From assembly GCA_963691705.1 (NCBI GenBank), contig OY829539.1:20444407-20508406 (forward strand): a DNA stretch of 64,000 bases. The letters are read 5' to 3'. The position numbers and the translations under genes were made by a program. Under the pieces are notes generated by a model, which worked only from the letters and a program-made list of their open reading frames with translations, was not told the DNA's origin and made no database searches. How positions within the stretch are numbered: the stretch's first letter is position 1; every line of letters begins with the position of its first letter. Below, in pieces: positions 23,949-37,469 of this stretch. The stretch comes from Viola odorata (lineage: Eukaryota; Streptophyta; Magnoliopsida; Malpighiales; Violaceae).

Positions 23949-26900
23949 ACATTTATTAATCAATCTAAATCAACGAGCAAGAAAATATTGTCTAATTGTC
24001 AGCCCCTAATCAATTAGTAGGCGATTAACAAGAAGGTATCTTTTTTTTTTCCACATAAAACAGTCAAATTGCTATAAACAACATGTTTATTTTGGGAGTA
24101 AGAAAATCCAGAAGATCTTAAGATCTTCTTTTACGGAAAAAATGACTCAAAATGGTATCAAACTAGAAAAAATAGTGAAAAATGATAAAAAATTGAGCCA
24201 AAATGGTAAAAAGTACTAAAAAATGAGCCAAAATGCTAAAAAATGACACAGAATGGTGAAAAATGAGCGAAGAAGGTAAAAAATCTGCCGAAATGGTGAG
24301 AAATGAGATAAAACGATGAAAAATGGTAGAAAACAAGAAAAAAAGGTAAAGAATGAGCTTGAATAGTAAAAAAATAAGCCAAAATAGTGAAAATGAGCCA
24401 AAATGGTAAAAAATGGGACAAAATGGTGAAAAAAAGATTAAAATGGTTTAAAAATAGAGACAAAGTGGCGAAAAATGATCTAAAGCGGTAAAAAATGAGC
24501 TTAAATGGTGAAAAATGAGCCAAAATGGTAAAAACCAATCAAAAAAATCAAAAATATATATTTGATCTTTAACGTGAATAGACTTAGCATATTTATAAAT
24601 TATGAGAGTAGACATGTCTAAAATAACATTGTTTCTTTTTTTATCTTAACAATATGGATCGGTTGACCTAAAAATAAAAAAAATTGGAATTTTCTTTTGG
24701 AAAACTTCAAAAATTGTGTTTCCAAATTTTTCCAAATTTGTAATGTAAATTCTAGAAAACTGAATAGTAATTGAAGAACTGGAAAATTTTCCATTTGGGA
24801 AAATGTTGTTGTGAAACAGATTTTGGAAATATTTCTAATTTTGGAAAATTTTCAAAAAATTAAACAACCCCTAAATGGCTTGTGCTTTTGAATTTCAACT
24901 TGAATATGTTTACCATACTTATATTTGATCTTTAACAAACTTAAAATGAGCTACTATTTAGTTTATTAATCTTTAAAAAAAAGTAACATTAGCATTGTTT
25001 TTTAATTAAAATCAAATTGATTTAACAATAATAGTAGTTTTTTTTTTCCAAAAAAGTAAGAGATAGTTGTTAGGTGAATACGATTTAGAGCTTTCTAAGG
25101 TTGGAAAATGAAGGCTGAAAAATAGAAAACGTACTGTAGCTATGAAATAGAATTTTGGAAAATAGAAATAATTCTGGAAATATCTCCAGATGGAAAATTT
25201 TGAAAAACAGTAATATCTCCAAACATAATTATTTCCGTTATGAAACGCAGTCTAAGAGTTTCCCCATTTGTATATCGATAATTTCTATGCTCGCTTCAGT
25301 TCTCTGTTGAAATTGGAGAGTATTAATTAGATGCTAAGGATTTCACAATATTTTCAAGAGACATACATGCATTTTTAAGATGTTGGGAGTTGGATGATGT
25401 TACTATGGAAATAATGACAATAACTATGAATATATATGATGTTCCCGGTCACCAGAGATAATGTTTTGGGTATTAAACTCTAAAGAATGTAGTACGTGGG
25501 TGTCCTTAAATTTAAGTGAATTTGGATTTATGAAGATATAAGTACTTATGATCTAGTCATGATTAGAGTTACCCCTCATCTATGATTTCTCACTATATAT
25601 ATATATATAATTGTTTTTTTTCAAGTTTTCACAATAATCAAGAAAATGATTAGATAATAATTATTTATAATTTTTTACTTATGTACTCTTATTAATTATA
25701 AACCTGTCTTTTTTATTATAAAATTATTTATGGTTAATTTTTTCATTGAGTACAAAAGTGATTTTGAAAATATAAAAAAATTACTTTGAAAATTAAAAAG
25801 CGACAATTAAATTTAAAAAATGCATTTTAAAAAAAACTGTAGTTATATAAAAATGGAGGAAGTATGACAAATTGGGTATGATTATCCCAAAATCAGGAGA
25901 TTAATTAGATTTCTGGTTTCTCTAATCAGTTAGGGTAATGCATGGCATGAGATCCTATTTTATGAATTAAATTAATGCATCTAACAAATGAGGTTTTTGA
26001 CTAACGGTTTATTCGATGGATGTTATCGATACACCTTTCACAGTTGGCCTAGTCTTGTCATGCATTGCGGGTCTGATGAATGGATCGATAAACATTGAGT
26101 TTATCTAATCATTGATAGACCCAATTACTGATTCTAATTCATTCATCAGAGTTATAAGACGTATCGTTTTGATTGGTTCTTCAAGACGGCCAGTAGCACA
26201 GTCAATAACTATATGAACACCGACCAATATGGTAGGCATTGTTTCCGGTTTACTAAGATATATCTATTGAAGATGAGGCAAGATGGAAATTAGTAAGAGT
26301 TAGCGGTAAATAAGAGATAGATGGGATGGGGGAATAGCCAAAAAGGGATGAGAGTACATTGACGACTATGGCTCCCCAATCACGAAGGAAATCATTTTTA
26401 CATTTTTATGATTTTTTTACATTTTCATATTTGTTTTAATTTTTTAGTTTTCTTTAATTTCGAAATGAATTATCAAGTTTTACATTTTTATTTTTATAAT
26501 TTTTAAAAATATTTTTCCTATTTTTCCTATATTATTTTAAAATATTTTTTCATTTTATTAGATTTTTTTAATTTTCTATAAATTTTAAAAATATTTTTTG
26601 ATGTGTGGGACCTGATTGTTAGAAATAATTATTAAAATAATAAAATCTAACAAAGTTTGTCTCCGTTAACGTTTTTTTTAACAGTTGGAACTATATTGAA
26701 CTAAATGATAAAATGTTTGAAATCGATAAAAATTTAAAAGAAAACATTTGGAACTAACTAAAATAAAATGATAAATATTTGGGACCGAGATGTATTACCC
26801 GATCAAAGTGTACGCACATAGGGTTTATTCACTCGAAGGAATGTGTACGTTTGCAATTAAATTGATTCCTTGATGTAGTTGCAGTTAATGTACTAAGGGT

Positions 26901-27980
26901 TTTAAAGAATTTTTATGATGTTGTTTGACTTAACCAAAATGGTAATTAATTAGCGCAGTATTAAAGAATTTCTTTTGAAGAAAATTGACAAAGACGCGTT
27001 ACCAATATATGTCTGTGTTTTATTAATTGTCTTTTTTTTTAAATGGTTTTGTTTATTTAGTTGTCTCGTATTTTAATTTTTAAGATCACTTTTTATAATT
27101 AATGACAGAATAAACTCTAAATAATTTTAAATTAACTATTTTTTGGAGGAAAATTAAAAGGGGTTGATTGATAATCAATAAGGACAGTTTAGTCAGTAAT
27201 TATATAATAACGGTAATCTAATAAAATAGAGAGGGGTAGTTTTTTTCCATTTTTTATAGAATGGAGTGAATAGTAGCTATTACTATTAATATATTAATAG
27301 ATATAATATAATATAATTACCAGGGGATAGACGTGGTGAAGAATCTTCTCCTAACACAAAAAAATTTAAATTAAACATGTTTCCTAATTGCTGTTGTTAA
27401 TGTTAAATTGATTCCTTGATGTATGCAGTTGTTAATGTAGGTAAGGGCCGGTTTTAAACTTTTGTGGTTGTTAGTGTTGCGTTTGTTAATGCAGTTGTGG
27501 CAAGAAAAAAGAAAGGTGTTTGACTTAACAAAAATGGTAATTAATTAAAGCAAGTATTAAAGAATTTCTTTTGAAGAAAATTGACAAAGACATTACCAAT
27601 ATAGTTTTTGGGTCAATAACATTTTAAGAATAGTATTTATTGTTTATACCAGGAATCTTTTAATTTTTTACACTCTTAACCGACATTTTATATAAAATGG
27701 AATGAATTATACGTATTATTACTAATATAATATAATTATGATTATAGCACAAAATTTGCAAAGGTACCGAGTCCAAGGAGCTCACCATTATTGGGTCGAA
27801 AAGGGTTGATGAACTTTTTGTTTTTTTTTTGTTTTTTTAGATTTATAGTTTAGTTTTGGAGAATAAATCGCGAGACAAGATTAGCATATATAATTATTTT
27901 TTCCAAGTTTTTTTAGTTGTAAATTTTTTAAGTTTTTTAGGAACTAATGTAATCATTGGTTGTCAATTATGAAGTGTTTG
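23949..27980. repeat. Third, partial copy of the duplicated left block
   Basis: Matches about 1441-5550 of copy 1 and 29430-33330 of copy 2. It starts abruptly at tttattaatcaatc inside the foldback spacer, so it has only the right arm of the foldback (about 24135-24540), and it stops before the BAHD gene. It carries a private inversion of about 57 bp near 25541-25597. No genes. Confidence 0.85.
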
Positions 27981-28079
27981 TGAATTAACATTCACATCTA
28001 ATGCTTCTTCAATCTCCCCCAAGTTCTCCTTTTAGCTGAGTTGTGACAGGATAATTTGGCAGAGTCTTACCACTCAACT

Positions 28080-28384
28080 AGGACCGTTCATCGGTTAATC
28101 GAAACCGAAACCGAAACTAAAATCCAAAGTTTCGAATTTCGGTTAACCGAAATCCCTAAATTTACAAACCGAAACCAAACCTAATTTTATGGAAACCGAA
28201 CTGAAAAACCGAAATTTCAAACCTTTTTCTTTTAATTTCATGAAAAAAGAAGAAAAATAATCCATAATTAAATATCAGTAAATCAGAACATCAACATCAG
28301 TAAATCTATAATTAAATAACAATTCATAAAAACATATCCATAAATCCATAATTAAACAACAATCCATAATTGTCAATCTCCAAA
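28080..28384. repeat. hAT subterminal-like remnant
   Basis: Dense in aaaccgaaa and ttcggtt motifs after a gttcatcgg start, like the subterminal regions of the hAT element at 58138-62104 (gttcatcg followed by tttcggttaactg). No transposase. Taken as a terminal fragment of a related element; limits unclear. Confidence 0.4.
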
Positions 28385-30075
28385 TCCATCAAGATTTTGC
28401 CATTTTTTCACTTTTTTTACGATTTTGGTTAGTTTTTTTACTGTTTTCCACCACTTTGTCATGTTTTTACTGTTTTGGTTCTTTTATTACCATTTTTGCT
28501 CATTTATTACCATTTTTGCTCATTTTTTAAGTCTTGGCTCATTCTTTACCGTTTTTTACGATCTTGGTTAGTTTTTTACCGTTTTCCACCATTTTGTCTT
28601 ATTTTTTACTATTTTGGCTATTTTATTACCATTTTGGCTCATTTATTACCATTTTTGCTCTTTTTTATAGTCTTGGCTCATTCTTTACCATTTTTTCACG
28701 ATTTTTTATGATCTTGGCTAGTTTTTTACCGTTTTCCACAGCGTTGTCTTGTTTTTTACTGTTTTGGCTCCTTTATTACCATTTTGGCTCGTTTATTACT
28801 ATTTTTGCTCATTTTCTACCGCCAAAGCTCATTTTTTACAATCTTGGCTCATTTTTTACCGTTTTTTCACATTTTTTACGATCTTGGTTAGTTTTTTACT
28901 ATTTTCCACCGCCTTGTCTTGTTTTTTACTATTTTGGTTCTTTTATTACCATTTTGGCTCATTTTTTATCATTTTATCTCGTTTTTAACCTTTCTTTTCC
29001 CATTTTTACTGTTTTAGCTCATTTTTTACCCTTTTGCTCGTTTCTTACCATCTTGTCTCATTTTTTACCATTTTGCTCGTTTTGTACCGTCTAAGCACAT
29101 TTTTTACATTCTTGGCCCATTCGTTACCATTTTTGCACGTTTTTTACTATCTTGGCTAGTTTTTTACTATTTTTGCTCATTTTTCACCGCTTTGTCTTGC
29201 TTTTACTGTTTTTCTCATTTTTAACATTTTTCTCATTTTTACCATTTTAGCTCCTTTTTTTTACCCTTTTTGCTCATTTTTTAGCATCTTGTCTCATTTT
29301 TTACCATTTTTGCTCATTTCTTACCATATTTGGCTCATTTTTGCTAGTTTTTGCTAGTTTAGCTAAGAAAATGTTTAGCATTTAAAGAATATCTTGTGTG
29401 ATTTAATGGAAAATGTCATTTTTATTTTCTTTATTAATCAATCTAAATCAACGAGCAACAAAACATTGTCTAATTGTCAACCCCTAATCAATTAGTAGGC
29501 GATTAACAAGAAGGTATCTTCTTTTTTTCCATATAAAATAGTCAAATTGCTATAAACAACATGTTTATTTTGGGAGTAAGAAAATCCAAAAGATCTTAAG
29601 ATCTTCTTTTACGAAAAAATGACTCAAAATGGTATCAAACTAGAAAAAATAGGAAAAAATGATAAATAATTGAGCCAAAATGGTAAAAAGTAGTAAAAAA
29701 TGAGCTAAAATGCTAAAAAATGAGACAGAATGGTGAAAAATGAGCGAAGAAGGTAAAAAATGAGCCGAAATGGTGAGAAATGAGATAAAACGATGAAAAA
29801 TGGTAAAAAACTAGAAAAAGGTAAAGAGTGAGCCAAAATAGTAAAAAACAAGCCAAAATAGTAAAAAACGAGCCAAAATGGTAAAAAAGGGACAAAATGG
29901 TGAAAAAAGACAAAAATGGTTTAAAAATAGAGACAAAGTGGTGAAAAATGGGACAAAAAAGTGAAAAAAAGACAAAAATGGTTTAAAAATAGAGACAAAG
30001 TGGTGAAAAATGATCTAAAGCAGTAAAAAATGAGCTTAAATGGTGAAAAACGAGCCAAAACGGTAAAAACCAATC
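28385..30075. mobile_element. Foldback-like element, fuller copy
   Basis: The left arm (28385 to about 29370) holds about 50 degenerate copies of a ~20-bp T-rich unit (for example ttttttaccattttggctca). The right arm (about 29620-30070) holds the reverse complement. The spacer of about 250 bp is nearly identical to that at 1375-1630. The arms differ in length (about 990 and 450 bp), which is common in foldback elements because arms of direct repeats expand and contract. No coding sequence and no clear target duplication. Confidence 0.65.
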
Positions 30076-30722
30076 AAAAAAATCTAAAATATATATTTGA
30101 TCATTAACGTGAATAGATTTACCATATTTATAAATTATGAGAGTAGACATGTCTAAAATAACATTGTTTCTTTTTTTATGTTAACAATATGCATCGGTTG
30201 AGCTAAAAAATAAAATTTGGAATTTATTTTTTGGAAAACTTCAAAAATTGTGTTTCCAAAATTTTCCAAATTTGTAATGTTAATTCTGGAAAACTAAATA
30301 GTAATTAGAGAACTGGAAAATTTTCCATTTCGGAAAATGTTGTTGTGAAATAGATTTTAGAAATATTTCCAATTTTTGGAAATTTTTAAAAAATTAAACA
30401 ACCCCTAAATGCCTTGTGCTTTTGAATTTAAACTTGAATATGTTTACCATACTTATATTTGATCTTTAACAAACTTAAAATGAGCTACTATTTAGTTTAT
30501 TAATCTTAACAAAAAAAATAACATCAGCATTGTTTTTTAATTAAAATCAAATTGATTTAACAATAGTAGTAGTTTTTTTTTCCAGAAAAGTAAGACAGTT
30601 GGAAAATGAAGGTTGAAAAATAGAAAACGTACTGTAGCTGTGAAATAGAATTTTGGAAAACAGAAATAATTCTGGAAATATCTCCAGATGGAAAATTTTG
30701 GAAAACAGTAATATCTCCAAAC

Positions 30723-31185
30723 CATAGTTATCAGAACCGGACCGGACCGGCCGGTTCAACCGGACGTTTTCACCTTTCCGGTCCGATTCAGCTATCGGAC
30801 CGGATTTACCTCTGACTCGGGTCAGACCGGTCGACCCGGGTGATTTTTTTTGAACAGGCGAACCGGCCGGTTTTCTATCAAACCGGCTGGTTTGATGACT
30901 TGTCAAAACGGCATCATTTTGACACGGCCCATGGGCCCAAAACGACGCCGTTTTTGGACTTTTTCAATTTTAATAATATTTTTTGATATATTATAAAATG
31001 CTACTGTAAAAACCAGCCGGTTCAATCCGGTTTAATCCGATTTTCTCGTATAAGATTTACCGGTTTAATGTGTAAACGGTTCCGGACGGACCAACATCTA
31101 CAATCCGGTCAAACCCGGTTCAACCCGGTTGAACCACCAAATTTTCGAAAACGGTTCGCTGTCCGATTCGGTTCTGATAACTATG
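30723..31185. mobile_element. hAT-type MITE, private to copy 2
   Basis: A 463-bp GC-richer element with perfect inverted ends CATAGTTATCAGAACCG / CGGTTCTGATAACTATG and an exact 8-bp target duplication, ctccaaac (30715-30722 and 31186-31193). The interior has repeated accggaccgg, ccggttcaac and related motifs. The empty site with one ctccaaac is present near 2704 and 25216. Confidence 0.92.
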
Positions 31186-31562
31186 CTCCAAACATAATTA
31201 TTTCCGTTATGAAACGCAGCCTAAGAGTTTCCCCATTTGCATATCGATAATTTCGATGCTCTCTTCAGTTCTCTGTTGAAATTGGAGAGTATTAATTAGA
31301 TGCTAAAGATTTCACAATATTTTCAAGAGACATACATGCATTTTTAAGATGTTGGGAGTTGGATGATGTTACTATGGAAATAATGACAATAACTATGAAT
31401 ATATATGATGTTCCCGGTCACTAGCGATAGTGTTTTGGGTATTAAACTCTAAAGAATGTAGTACCTGGGTGTTCTTAATTTTAAGTGAATTTGGATTTAT
31501 GAAGAGATATATATATATATCATAGAAGAGGAGTAACTCTAATCATGACTAGATCATAAGTA

Positions 31563-31834
31563 CTTCCTTCCTTTTTATATAATTGTCTTTTTTCAAATTT
31601 TCACAATAACCAAGAAAATGATTAGATAATAATTATTTATAATTTTTTACTTAAGTACTCTTATTAATTATAAACCCGCCCTTTTTATTACAAAATTATT
31701 TATGGTTAATTTTTTCATTGACTACAAAAGTGACCTTGAAAATATAAAAAGTTACTTTTAAAATCAAAAAGCGACAATTAAATTAAAAAAATACATTTTT
31801 TTTTAAAACTGTAGTTATATAAAAATGGAGGAAG
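31563..31834. mobile_element. Stowaway-like MITE (copy 2)
   Basis: Orthologue of the element at 3094-3365: 272 bp, TA on both sides, ends cttccttcc and ggaggaag. Confidence 0.75.
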
Positions 31835-32253
31835 TATGACAAATTCCGTATGATTATCCCAAAATCAGGAGATTAATTAGATTTCTGGTTTGTCTAATCA
31901 CTTAGGGTAATGCATGGCATGAGATCCTATTTTATGAATTAAATTAATGCATCTAACAAATGAGGTTTTTGACTAACGGTTTATTCGATGGATGTTATCG
32001 ATAGACCTTTCACCGTTGGCCTAGTCTTGTCATGCATTGCGGGTCTTATGAATGGATCGATATACATTGAGTTTATCTAATCATTGATAGACCCAATTAC
32101 TGATTCTAATTCATTCATCAGAGTTATAAGAGATACCGTTTTGTTTGGTTCTTCAAGACGGCCAGTAGCACAGTCAATAACTATATGAATACCGACTAAT
32201 ATGGTAGGTATTGTCTCCGGTTTACTAAGATATATCTATTGAAGATGAGGCGT

Positions 32254-33437
32254 GATAACGTGCTTGTCGAGGACACGATCAAACAAATAATTACAACTTA
32301 TCATATGCAACAAAATAGATTGATGAAAACAAGGATAAAATGTTTGAAATCGATAAAAATTTAAAAGAAAATATTTGGAACTAACTAAAATGAAATGATA
32401 AATATTTAGGACAGAGATGTATTTACCCGATCAAAGTGTACGCACATAGGGTTTATTCACTCGAAGGAATGTGTACGTTTGCAATTAAATTGATTCCTTG
32501 ATGTAGTTGCAGTTAATGTACTAAGGGTTTTAAATTTTGTTGTTTTTAATGTTAAATTGATTCCTTGATGTAGTTGTTAATGTAGCTAAGGGCCAGTTTT
32601 AAACTGCAGCGGTTGTTAATGCAGTTGTGGCAAGAAAAAATAAAGGTGTTTGACTTAACCAAAATGGTAATTAATTAGCGCTGTATTAAAGAATTTCTTT
32701 TGAAGAAAATTGACAAAGACACGTTACGTGTTTTATTAATTGTCATTTTGTTTTAAAATGGTTTTGTGTATTTAGTTGTCTCGTATTCTAATTTTTAAGA
32801 TCACTTTTTGTAATTAATGATAGAATAAATACAAAATAATTTTAAATTAATTATTTTTTGGAGAAAAATTAAAAGGGGTTGATTGATAATCAATAAGGAC
32901 AGTTTAGTCGGTAATTAGATAATAATTGTAATCTAATAAAAAAATATGGAGGGGTAGTTTTTTTTCCATTTTATATAGAATGGTGTGAATAGTAGCTATT
33001 ATTATTAATATATTAATATATTAATAGATATAATATAATATAATTACCAGGGGATAGACGTGGTGAAGAACCTTCTCCTAACACAAAAGGGGACAAAATT
33101 TGCAAAGGTACCGAGTCCAAGTAGCTCACCGTTATTGGGTCAAAAAGGGTTGATGATCTTCTTGTTTTCTGTTTTTTTTTTTTAGATTTATAGTTTAGTT
33201 TTGGAGAATAAATGGCGAGACGATATTAGCATATATAATTATTCCCTCTAAATATTTTTAGTTGTGGTTTTTTAATTTTTTAGGAACCAAGAAAATTATT
33301 TGTAGCAAATTATGAAGTGGTTATCAAAACTATGTTAGCAGTATATTTTAAATTTTCAACCAATCAAATTTTAACATTTTTTTGCCGATTATAAATTAAT
33401 TAAGGGTGTTTACGCATAACTATATAAGCAATTACTC
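32254..33437. other. Non-coding stretch with a filler junction
   Basis: AT-rich, no gene. Near 32254 the match to copy 1 jumps from gaagatgaggcg to aaaatgtttgaaatcg, with about 80 bp of unrelated sequence (containing gtgcttgtcgaggacacg) in between and about 440 bp of copy-1 sequence missing. Confidence 0.6.
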
Positions 33438-33440
33438 TTA

Positions 33441-34005
33441 GGGTCTGTTTGACGTTCCTGTTCTAGTCCGAAAAGTGCTTTGGCAAAAGTGATGTGGCAA
33501 AAGTACTTCTAGAAAAGTTAGTATGTTGTTTGGTAAACATTTCTTAAAAGTGCTGTGGGAAACGAGAAGTTGTTTTTGGTGTTTGGTAAAATTATAAAAA
33601 TGAAATAGTTGGAGTATAAAACCCATTTTTTAAAAATTAATAAAAAAAGGAAAAGTGGATCTAGAATTACTTATCTTGAGATGGAGATTTTATTGTGATA
33701 ATTTTTAATTTATTTTATTCTATTATATAAAGTAAAAAAATAAAATTAAAATGAAAAAAAAAAGGAGAGAGAGGGTGGCCAAAGCAGCGGCAGCTGCTGC
33801 CACTAGAGTATTTTACTCCGTCCCAAGCCGTACCACTGGAGTATTTTACTCCGTTCCAAGCCGTACCAAGTAAAGGCATAAACTCAACTCAACTTTCTAA
33901 AAAACTGGGTTCAAACCTTAACCCCAAACACCCATCAAGTGCTTTAGCTTTCCACAACGCAAATTTCCAAAAATCTCTATTCAACCCTTAACTCCAAACA
34001 CCATC
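33441..34005. mobile_element. Harbinger/Tourist-type MITE, private to copy 2
   Basis: A 565-bp insertion flanked by TTA on both sides (33438-33440 and 34006-34008). Ends gggtctgtttgacgtt and aactccaaacaccatc are imperfect inverted repeats, 10 of 16 positions matching. Copy 1 has a single TTA at the matching place near 5680. A TTA duplication and a GGGTCTGTTTG-like end fit PIF/Harbinger MITEs. No coding capacity. Confidence 0.7.
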
Positions 34006-34008
34006 TTA

Positions 34009-37000
34009 ATCATCTTCAAAATTCTGGACTTGAATTAGGTAGAATTTTGAATGGCGATAAAATTCTCTTTTATAAGTTGTGACACAACTGCATACCTTGC
34101 GGAACTCGAACCTAAATTTTTTGATTAACCTAAAATATTAATTGATTTACGTGCTTGTGAGTATATGTATAAATATAATTTGATAGACGTAATTTTTTGT
34201 CTAGTAATTATTTCCTTATCAGTACATTATTCCGGATTCCTCTGCGCCTTCCAATTATGCTGTGTTGCTGTTGCCTAATGAATTTTCAATTTATTGAATT
34301 AATTTTCCAATACGTACATTGTTGATGCAATTGTTGCAATTGAAGAAAGACAAATTCAATTTTATTAAACATTCAGGTGAACTTGGATCTATGAAGAGAT
34401 ATATACGATGAGGTATTTATAGTGAGAAATTATAGGTGAGTGTAGCTCTAATCATTAACTAGATTATAAGTATGACAAATGCGATGTGATTATCCCAAAA
34501 TCAGGAAATTAGATTTCTGCTTTGTCTAATCAGTTAGGGTAATGCAATAAATGCATGATGAGATCCTATTTTAGGAATTAAATGCATCTGATAAGTGAGG
34601 TTCTAGGCTAACTGTTTGTTCGATGAATGTTGCATTTTGTCATGTCAGCGCGGGTCTGTCTCGTTAAGACCTAGCATTCTGTCGATAGTATCTTTCTCGA
34701 GGAAAATGTCTTCCATGCTCCTAATCCTAATGGGTGTAGAATTTTAGATAATGTTATCAAATACTAAATTTTTAATGTTGAGTATCAAATAAATACTAGA
34801 TATGATCAGCTTCACTCCGAGTCATGATTTTTGAACTGATTGATTTCTTGACATGGTATGAGGGCCTTTCTATGATCAACACACGTAGGGTTTTTTCACT
34901 CCAAGGAATGTGTACGTTTGCAATTAAATTGATTCCTTGATCATGTAGTTGCAGTTGATGTAGTTGCAGTTGATCTAAGGGTTTTAACTTTTGTTGCTGT
35001 TATTTGTTAATGTTAAATTGATTCCTTGATGTATGCAGTTGTTAATGTAGGTAAGGGCCGGTTTTAAACTTTTGTGGTTGTTAGTGTTGCGTTTGTTAAC
35101 GCAGTTGTGGCAAGAAAAAAGAAAGGTGTTTGACTCAACAAAAATGGTAAGTAAAGAATTTCTTTTGAAGAAAATTGACAAAAGACACGTTACTTACCAA
35201 TATAGTTTTAAGAATACTATTAATTGTTTATATCAGGAATCTTTTAACTTTTTACTCTCTTAAATGACATTTTATATAGAATGGAATCAATAGTAAGTAT
35301 TATTACTAATACATTAATAGATATATTATAATATGATTATGATTATGATTATGATTAGGGGATAGACGTGGTGAGGAATCTTCTCCTAACACAAAAGGGG
35401 ACAATTTGCAAAGGTATACCGAGTCCAAGGAGCTCACCATTGATTGGGTCAAAAAGGATTGATGAACTTTTTGTTTTCTGTTTTGTTTTTTTTAGATTTA
35501 TAGTTTAGTTTTGGAGAATAAATGGCGAGATGAGATTAGCATATATAATTATTCCCTCGAGTTTTCGTTTTTCTAATTTTTCATGAACTAAGATAATTAT
35601 TATTTCTCAATTATGAAGTGATTATCAAAATTATACTGGTAATATATTTTAAATTTTCAACGAATTAAATTTCAACGTTTTTTTACTAATTATAGAATAA
35701 TTAAGGGTGTTTACGGATAACTATATAAGCAATTATTTTTAATCATTTTAAAAATTCTGGACTCGAACTAGATAGAATTTTGATAGGTGTTAAAACTCTC
35801 CCTCATAAGTTGTGACACAAATGTATACCCTACAAAGCTCGAACTTAAAACCTCTAGTTAACCTAAAATAACTTTCTACTATTTATTTTTTGAAAAGTGA
35901 CTTTCTACTTATTGATTTATGTGCTTATGGGTATAAGTATGAATAAATTTATTAATTATTTCCTTATCAGTACATCATTCAGGATTCCTCTTCGCCTACC
36001 ATTACGGTAAAAGTTTAAAAAAAAATCTAAACTTTAATATTTTAACTAATCAGCCCTTGAACTATATTTTTGTTTAATTACTCACACCGTTAAAAATAGA
36101 ACTCCATTAAAAAAAGTTATCACGTCAGCCAAAAGTTACTGACATGACAATTTTTTTTGACGGAGTACATGACACGTAAGCTATTTTTAATATTGGTGAG
36201 GGGATAATTAAACAAAAATATACAAACTTAGGGGTCATTAAATAAATAAATAATTCAAGAGGTGACTAATTAAAATATTAAAATTTAAGATTTTTTTTAA
36301 CTTTTACCCATATTAAAGGTAATTTTTATGCTAGTTTGGAAAAAAAATTGTGGATTGGACATGTAGATTTGCACTAATTTAGCAAATAAATCCTTCTATT
36401 GCCCATTTTATTTATTTGAATAATAAACCCAACATTTTTAACAAAAATGAAATTGCATAATTACACTAATAAAAATAAATATTTATTTTTAATAATCATC
36501 ATCGAGTTTTTGATCGCTAGATGAACTTAAATTTTGTGAACCAATATATGTAAAAAAAATATAAATTTATTTAAGACATTCAAGAAACACCTTAGTTACC
36601 ATTAGCAAAGACATTTTCCTCCCTTCAAAAAAAGCAAAGACATTTTCCTAATCTACTATATTAATGAGCAAATATTTTTTTATAAATAAATTATTATTAT
36701 TTTTTCATCCAATAAACAAAGTCAACGTTCCAATTATTCTTTGGATCAGTTTTTTAGCTTTTAACCCCCACCATTACTCTTTGGTACAAAGTCAACGTTC
36801 CAATTATTGCTGTGTTGCCTAATGAATTTTCAATTTATTGAATTAATTTTCCAATAAAAATAAAAAAGTTTGCTTAATACCTATGTATTTTAATATTTTA
36901 TTTAATTACCCATTACACTAATTATTTATTTACGTTTTTTTATTTAATTATCTTTTTTTCGTAACTGAATGATGATATCGCTCAATTTTTCATCTAAAAA

Positions 37001-37338
37001 AGTGTTACACCAGCACTAAAATACTACTTGGCTAATGAGACATCACCATGTCATGAGTCATGTGGTATGGTGGGATAATGTGACATGTACTGTATCATCG
37101 TGTGAAATGGACGTGGCAACAACCAATAATATGGTATATTAGGTAAGCTTTCTCTTACAGCATATTAAACAAAAAGTGATAAATATATAGAGTAATTAAA
37201 CAAATAATTAGTATAAGGGTCATTAAATAAAATATTAAAGAACAAAAATAAAATGTTGTTAAACCAAACTTTTTAGGCAAGTTTTTGATTTTATTATAAA
37301 ATTATCGTCAATAATCCGTCACCAACCGTTGTTAGTTT
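34009..37338. other. AT-rich non-coding stretch left of BAHD gene 2
   Basis: No gene. It contains the second local copy of the aattgattccttgatg block (about 34906-35200) and the equivalent of copy-1 5240-7349, with small indels. Confidence 0.6.
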
Positions 37339-37357
37339 CACTACAAGAAAAATATTT
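37339..37357 (+). repeat. CACTA-type terminal sequence (copy 2)
   Basis: Same CACTACAAGAAAAATATTT string as at 7350, 112 bp upstream of the second BAHD start codon. Confidence 0.4.
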
Positions 37358-37469
37358 TTGTATAAGAAGCTAGCTAGCCTTTGCCTAACTAGTGTAGTAT
37401 TTCTCTCACACACAAACCATTGCAATATTCAAATTACAAAGTTATTCTTAATAACTAAAAACTAAAAAG

